Below the pieces are notes generated by a model, which saw nothing but the letters and a program-made list of their open reading frames with translations, was not told where the DNA came from and searched no databases. A stretch of 64,000 bases of DNA, from contig NZ_FOKM01000001.1 of assembly GCF_900111905.1 (NCBI RefSeq), positions 62,001 to 126,000 on the forward strand, given 5' to 3'. The translations under genes were made by a program, and so were the position numbers. Positions 60,027 through 64,000 of the stretch are shown here, in pieces (the stretch's first letter is position 1; each line of letters starts with the position of its first letter). The stretch comes from Rhizobium sp. NFR07 (GTDB lineage: Bacteria; Pseudomonadota; Alphaproteobacteria; Rhizobiales; Rhizobiaceae).

Positions 60027-61442
60027 ATGAACCAGACCGCCAAAGTAGATGTCGAGCTGACGAAATATGTCGCCCAATTTATCGTCGACGCCCGCCCCGA
60101 CGATCTCAAGGACGAGGTGATCGAGATTGGCAAAAAATCCATTCTCGACGGATTGGGCCTGGCCGTTTCCGGTTCTGTCGCCAAGAGCGGGGAGCTGGTT
60201 CGCGAACACCTGTCGGATCTCAACCTGGGAGACGGTCCGGCAACCGTGATCGGCGGTGGACGGCGTGTTTCACCGCGCTTTGCAGCATTTGCCAATGGCG
60301 TTGGCATTCATGCCGATGACTACGACGACACGCAGCTTGCCGTCGCCAAAGACCGGGTCTACGGCCTGTTGACGCATCCGACCGCCCCTGCCCTTCCTGC
60401 AGCCTTCGCCATTTCAGAAATGACCAAGGCGAATGGTCGCAATTTCATGCTGGCCTATCACCTCGGCGTGGAGGTGGAGTGCAAGATCGCAGAGGCGATC
60501 AACCCGCGCCACTATCAGACCGGCTTCCATGCCACGGCGACCTGCGGCACGTTTGCTGCGGCAGCCGCGGCATCGAAGCTTCTCGGCTTCGACGTGCCGA
60601 CGACCTTGCGGGCTCTTTCTATCGCCGGCAGTCAGTCGGCTGGCCTGCGCGAAAATTTCGGCACCATGACCAAGCCTTTCCATGCCGGCCGCTCGTCTGA
60701 AAGCGGCGTGGCTGCGGCACAGTTCGCGTCCTATGGGTGGACCGCGACGCCGAAGATCCTCGAAGCCCCCCGGGGCTTTTTCAGCGCTGCAGGCGGCGGG
60801 TATGATGTCAACGCGATCCTCGGGAAGCTCGGCGCGCCGTGGACTTTTGCCGACCCAGGCGTTTCCATCAAGCCCCATCCGTCGGGCTCGCTTACCCATC
60901 CCGGCATGACTGAGATGCTGCGCCTCATCAAGGAGCACAATATCCGTCCCCAAGACGTCAAGCATGTCCGCGTCGGCACCAATTCCAACATGCCGAACGC
61001 ACTGATCCACCATCGCCCGAAAGACGAGCTGCAGGCGAAATTCTCAATGGAATTCTGCATGGCGATCCTTCTGCTGGAAGGCCGGGCGGGATTGGCGGAA
61101 TTCACCGATGAGGTCGTGGCGCGAGACGACGTTAAGGCGATGATCGAGAAGGTCGATTTCGTCATCGATGATGTCGCCGAGGCCGCCGGATATCACCTGA
61201 TGACGACCATCCTCGACATCGAGCTGAACGATGGCCGCAAGATTTCCGGCCGTGCCGATTTCGGCAAGGGTTCCCCGGCCTTCCCGATGACCTATGACGA
61301 AGTCGCCGGTAAATTCCGCGAGAACGTATCCTTCGCCGGGATGTCGGGCTCGCGCGCGGACGAGATCGTCGAGCTCGTCCGCAATGTCGAGGGTCTTCCG
61401 TCCCTGGATCGGTTGTCCGAACTTCTGATCAAGATCGCCTGA
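60027..61442 (+). CDS. MmgE/PrpD family protein (2-methylcitrate-dehydratase-like)
   Basis: A 471-residue protein. Family features are KKSILDGLGLAVSGS near residue 35, GIHADDYDDTQ, HLGVEVECKIAEAINPRHYQ with the following GFHATATCGTFAAAAAASKL, and KPHPSGSLTHPGMTEML. The fold comprises a helical domain and a lid. Members dehydrate 2-methylcitrate, citrate or cis-aconitate-related acids, or isomerise them. With an isopropylmalate-dehydrogenase-like enzyme in the same operon, a tri- or dicarboxylic acid is the likely substrate. No methylcitrate synthase or lyase is present, so it is not a propionate operon. Confidence 0.89.
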   Translation: MNQTAKVDVELTKYVAQFIVDARPDDLKDEVIEIGKKSILDGLGLAVSGSVAKSGELVREHLSDLNLGDGPATVIGGGRRVSPRFAAFANGVGIHADDYDDTQLAVAKDRVYGLLTHPTAPALPAAFAISEMTKANGRNFMLAYHLGVEVECKIAEAINPRHYQTGFHATATCGTFAAAAAASKLLGFDVPTTLRALSIAGSQSAGLRENFGTMTKPFHAGRSSESGVAAAQFASYGWTATPKILEAPRGFFSAAGGGYDVNAILGKLGAPWTFADPGVSIKPHPSGSLTHPGMTEMLRLIKEHNIRPQDVKHVRVGTNSNMPNALIHHRPKDELQAKFSMEFCMAILLLEGRAGLAEFTDEVVARDDVKAMIEKVDFVIDDVAEAAGYHLMTTILDIELNDGRKISGRADFGKGSPAFPMTYDEVAGKFRENVSFAGMSGSRADEIVELVRNVEGLPSLDRLSELLIKIA

Positions 61443-61458
61443 GCGCTGGCTATTCGGG

Positions 61459-62559
61459 ATGACCAGCGTCGAGCCGTCGGGCGAAAAGCTGCCGGAAGGT
61501 GGCTGGCATAGTCGCGGCTGGCGCATGGCGGCAACACTTGCCGCTGGCGCCATGGGGGCCGCGATCGCAAATCTTGTCGGCCTCCCCCTTCCCTTCCTGC
61601 TGGGGCCGCTGATCCTTGCAGCGGCCTCCACGCTCGCGGGTGCGCCGGTTCTGACTTTTCCCTATGGCCGAGAACTAGGTCAGGTCGTGGTCGGCGTTTC
61701 GATAGGGCTGCGTTTCGTACCCGAGGTGGCGATCGCCACAGCCGGCCTCATACCGGTCATGATCGCAGCTACGGCCTTTGTCATTCTGTCGACCTCGGTT
61801 GCTGCCCTCATCCTGGAGCGCCTTGGGGGCATCGACCGCAGGACGGCATTCTTCGCAACGGCCGCGGCCGGCCTTGCAGAAATGGCGGTTATCGCCCAGC
61901 AGAAGGGCGCCAATGCCGATACGGTGGCGGTTGTACATCTCATCCGCGTCACCGCGATCGTGACCGTGGTGCCAATCCTTCTGGCGGTCTTCGGTCATCC
62001 GGGCGACGTGAACGGCCCGTCCATACCGTTGGCGTCGGAGATTCTGCCCTTGGCAGGGCTTCTTGCCATATCCGGTATCGCCGCCTATCTCGTCCTGCCG
62101 CTCGGCATGCCGAATACCTGGCTGCTGGTGCCCGCTTTCATCGGCGCAATCGTCGCGGTTTTCGGCTTCGGACCGTTCGTCGTGCCACGTCTGCTTCTGA
62201 ACATTGCCCAGATCGTGATCGGCACATGGATCGGCTGCCGTTTTCGGCGGGAGATCATAGGCAGGCTGCCTCGTGTGTCGCTTGCCGCTTTGGCAACGAC
62301 GGCTTTCCTGCTCGGCTGCGCGGCGGTGATTGCCGCGCTCGTGTCCGCCGTGACCGACCTGCCCTTCAGTACGAGTTTTCTATCGATCGCACCGGCCGGC
62401 GTCACGGAGATGGTGCTGACGGCCACTGCCATGCACCTCGATGCGGCAACGGTTACCGGCTTTCAGATCATGCGGATCGCGGTGGTGATGACGACGATAC
62501 CATTGGTCTTCCGTCTCTTCGCGCGCCTCTCGCGCGGCTCCGGAGACGGCCGGCTTTGA
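61459..62559 (+). CDS. AbrB-family membrane protein (putative transporter, duplicated domain)
   Basis: A 366-residue membrane protein with about ten segments in two repeated halves. LVGLPLPFLLGPLILAAAST and LPLGMPNTWLLVPAFIGAIV are matching parts, as are AAAGLAEMAVIAQQKGAN and APAGVTEMVLTATAMHLD. This is the AbrB/ammonia-monooxygenase-like family (PF05145). Its biochemical role is poorly defined; it is often near carboxylate catabolic genes. It lies 16 nt after the MmgE/PrpD gene. It could be an importer or exporter of the pathway acid. Confidence 0.87.
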   Translation: MTSVEPSGEKLPEGGWHSRGWRMAATLAAGAMGAAIANLVGLPLPFLLGPLILAAASTLAGAPVLTFPYGRELGQVVVGVSIGLRFVPEVAIATAGLIPVMIAATAFVILSTSVAALILERLGGIDRRTAFFATAAAGLAEMAVIAQQKGANADTVAVVHLIRVTAIVTVVPILLAVFGHPGDVNGPSIPLASEILPLAGLLAISGIAAYLVLPLGMPNTWLLVPAFIGAIVAVFGFGPFVVPRLLLNIAQIVIGTWIGCRFRREIIGRLPRVSLAALATTAFLLGCAAVIAALVSAVTDLPFSTSFLSIAPAGVTEMVLTATAMHLDAATVTGFQIMRIAVVMTTIPLVFRLFARLSRGSGDGRL

Positions 62560-62611
62560 CAAGACAATGCCGTGCAGCGGGCATGGCGCATATTCATGGA
62601 GGAGACGACAC

Positions 62612-63685
62612 ATGGCCAACCACCTGGTTCTCGGGATATTGAACGGCGACGACATAGGCCACGAGATCGTGCCGGCGGCGGTTGCCGTCACGAAAGCGGC
62701 GGCTGGGCGCACTGGGCTGGAAATCGACTGGCGTCCGATGCCGATCGGGCGGTCGGCGCTCGATTCGGAAGGATCGACCTTTCCGGAAGGCACGATCGAA
62801 GCCCTGATGAAGATGGATGGCTTCATCCTGGGCCCGATCGGCCACCAGGCCTATCCGAAGGTCGCCGGCGCGATCAATCCGCACCCCATCTTGCGCAAGC
62901 GCTTCAATCTCTTCGCCAATGTCAGGCCGACCCGATCCTATCCCGGTCTCGGCGCCATCTACGACGACATCGACCTAGTCATCGTGCGTGAGAACAATGA
63001 AGGGTTTCAACCGGACCGCAACGTGGTGGCGGGCTCGGGTGAGTTCCGCCCAACCGAAGAGATGACGATCTCGGTCAGGGTCATTACCCGCCTGGGATCC
63101 TCGCGCGTGGCGCGAGCCGCCTTCGAGATCGCCCAGCAGCGCAAGAAGAGACTGACGCTGGTTCACAAGAACACCGTCTTCAAGCTCGGCTGCGGCATGT
63201 TCGTCGAGGAATGCCATCGCGTCGCTAAAGAATTTCCCGACGTGACGGTCGACGAGGTCATCGTTGATACGATGGCAATGCGTCTGATCCGTGATCCGCA
63301 GAGCTTCGACGTGATCGTAACCACCAACATGTTCGGCGACATTTTGACGGACGAAGCGGCCGGGCTGGTGGGTGGGCTCGGAATGGCACCCGGCCTCTGC
63401 ATCGGCGAAGGCGCGATCGCCATGGCGCAGGCCACGCATGGATCCGCGCCGGATATTGCCGGCAAGGGCATTGCCAATCCGTTCGCTATGATCGAATCCG
63501 CCCGCATGATGGTTGAGTGGCTGGGCCATAACCGGAAATTGCCGCAGGCAGTTCAGGCCGCGACAATCATGGAAAAGGCAATTACCGCCGCGCTCGCCGA
63601 TCCGGCCACGCGCACGCGTGATATCCGGGGTACCGGCGGCACGTCCCATATGACGAACGGCATTCTGCGCCATATCAGCGGGTGA
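62612..63685 (+). CDS. Isopropylmalate/isocitrate dehydrogenase family enzyme
   Basis: A 357-residue NAD(P)-dependent beta-decarboxylating dehydrogenase. Family motifs are LNGDDIGHEIVPAAV (fold start), NLFANVRPTRSYPG, DLVIVRENNEGFQPDRN, TNMFGDILTDEAAGLVGGLG and GSAPDIAGKGIANPFAM. The ENNEGFQ segment differs from LeuB and from the tartrate-type enzyme at 50180. I chose the ATG at 62612 with GGAGGA 7 nt upstream. It ends the operon and probably oxidises and decarboxylates the product of the MmgE/PrpD step. Substrate unknown. Confidence 0.89.
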   Translation: MANHLVLGILNGDDIGHEIVPAAVAVTKAAAGRTGLEIDWRPMPIGRSALDSEGSTFPEGTIEALMKMDGFILGPIGHQAYPKVAGAINPHPILRKRFNLFANVRPTRSYPGLGAIYDDIDLVIVRENNEGFQPDRNVVAGSGEFRPTEEMTISVRVITRLGSSRVARAAFEIAQQRKKRLTLVHKNTVFKLGCGMFVEECHRVAKEFPDVTVDEVIVDTMAMRLIRDPQSFDVIVTTNMFGDILTDEAAGLVGGLGMAPGLCIGEGAIAMAQATHGSAPDIAGKGIANPFAMIESARMMVEWLGHNRKLPQAVQAATIMEKAITAALADPATRTRDIRGTGGTSHMTNGILRHISG

Positions 63686-63699
63686 TGCTATTTGAGGCC

Positions 63700-63725
63700 C
63701 CTCGCCATGACGCTATCTGGCGAGG
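63700..63725. terminator. Possible bidirectional terminator between convergent genes
   Basis: CCTCGCC-N12-GGCGAGG, 7-bp perfect stem that extends with mismatches to GGCC arms. It sits in the 50-bp gap between the dehydrogenase stop and the convergent hydrolase stop. No clear T-run. Confidence 0.42.
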
Positions 63726-63735
63726 AGGCCGCCGA

Positions 63736-64000
63736 TCACGAACGGGGTTCGTTTCCGGAAAAGAAATCCATGAACGGAGCGAGGATTGCCTCAGGCCGTT
63801 CCTCGGCGGGATAGTGCCCGGTCGTCACGGGCCACCCGCGCAGATCCGGCGCCCAGGGAGCCCAAGCTTCCAACGGCTTGAAATGCCGGCCGCAATGACT
63901 GTTCGATCCCCAGATCACGAGAACCGGGCAATTGATGGTCTTGTGACCATAGTCCGCGGTATCCATCGCAAGGTCGACCGAAACCGTCGCCCGATAATCC
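63736..64000 (-). CDS. Alpha/beta hydrolase, haloacetate (fluoroacetate) dehalogenase-like, C-terminal part
   Basis: Only the last 88 or so residues are in the window; the start lies beyond 64000. The frame reads DYRATVSVDLAMDTADYGHK at the right edge and continues with INCPVLVIWGSNSHCG and VTTGHYPAEERPEAIL. DYRA-x-xSVDL, CPVLVIWG and the catalytic His in GHYPAEERPE closely follow the C-terminal pattern of fluoroacetate dehalogenases (DehH type). Convergent with the dehydrogenase operon. The nucleophile Asp is outside the window, so activity cannot be judged. Confidence 0.7.
   Translation of the reverse strand, partial: DYRATVSVDLAMDTADYGHKTINCPVLVIWGSNSHCGRHFKPLEAWAPWAPDLRGWPVTTGHYPAEERPEAILAPFMDFFSGNEPRS

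Noticed and set aside
1..64000. tRNA, rRNA, CRISPR arrays, transposases, phage or plasmid-replication genes
   Set aside because: I looked for these across the window and saw none; absence was judged by eye and not by a dedicated search.

Overview
The window looks like part of an accessory replicon (megaplasmid or chromid) of an alphaproteobacterium of the Rhizobiaceae (Rhizobium/Agrobacterium/Ensifer type). The reasons are the GC-rich codon use, the density of ABC-transporter operons each paired with a GntR/FCD regulator, a RirA-type iron box, GGAAC-N16-NGTT promoters of the alphaproteobacterial general-stress sigma factor EcfG, and an HWE-family histidine kinase. I see no rRNA, tRNA, CRISPR array, insertion sequence, phage gene or replication gene. 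The taxonomic assignment is inferred from gene style, not from a search.

Layout. 1-4358 (minus): a caa3-type cytochrome c oxidase operon (subunit II fused to cytochrome c, subunit I fused to subunit III, a small membrane protein, ctaG) with four-base ATGA overlaps and an EcfG-type promoter. 4600-12817: a sugar-acid module with a galactonate-dehydratase-like enolase, a KDG-aldolase-like enzyme and a GntR regulator, divergent from a five-gene oligopeptide-family ABC importer. 12967-16261: a small lipoprotein and a secreted prolyl oligopeptidase, divergent from a TetR regulator. 16297-23538: a peptide ABC importer with a built-in M20 dipeptidase, divergent from a GntR regulator. 23711-25381: an Old Yellow Enzyme divergent from an ArsR regulator, with nested inverted repeats between them. 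25469-31338: a hydroxamate-siderophore uptake operon (TonB receptor, fhuC, fhuD, fused fhuB) behind an iron box. 32024-34987: an HWE sensor kinase and a 4-alpha-glucanotransferase with its own EcfG-type promoter. 35219-41329: a GntR-led operon joining a CUT1 sugar importer to a Cys/Met-type PLP enzyme. 41702-44953: a 25-residue membrane microprotein and a larger membrane protein behind a third EcfG-type promoter, a diguanylate cyclase and an unknown protein. 45119-50008: phnDCE transporter genes, a LysR regulator and phosphonoacetate hydrolase phnA, whose mRNA leader can fold to hide the ribosome-binding site. 50180-53153: a tartrate/malate-type dehydrogenase and an orphan Bug/TctC receptor with a GntR regulator. 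53486-54866: two short unknown genes. 55163-63685: a ferric-type ABC importer, a GntR regulator, an MmgE/PrpD dehydratase, an AbrB-family membrane protein and an isopropylmalate-dehydrogenase-like enzyme, tied together by a shared 28-bp upstream element. 63736-64000: the end of a haloacetate-dehalogenase-like hydrolase.

Together the genes describe a soil or plant-associated scavenger. Each module takes up one class of compound (sugar acid, peptide, siderophore, sugar-like compound, phosphonate, di/tricarboxylic acid), usually carries its first catabolic enzymes, and is under a local regulator. Overlaid on this are three promoters of the general stress response. The most interesting points are the phnA leader RNA, the stress promoters (including one on a terminal oxidase), the two transporter-enzyme clusters with no pathway I recognise, and the nested operator array between the Old Yellow Enzyme and ArsR genes.
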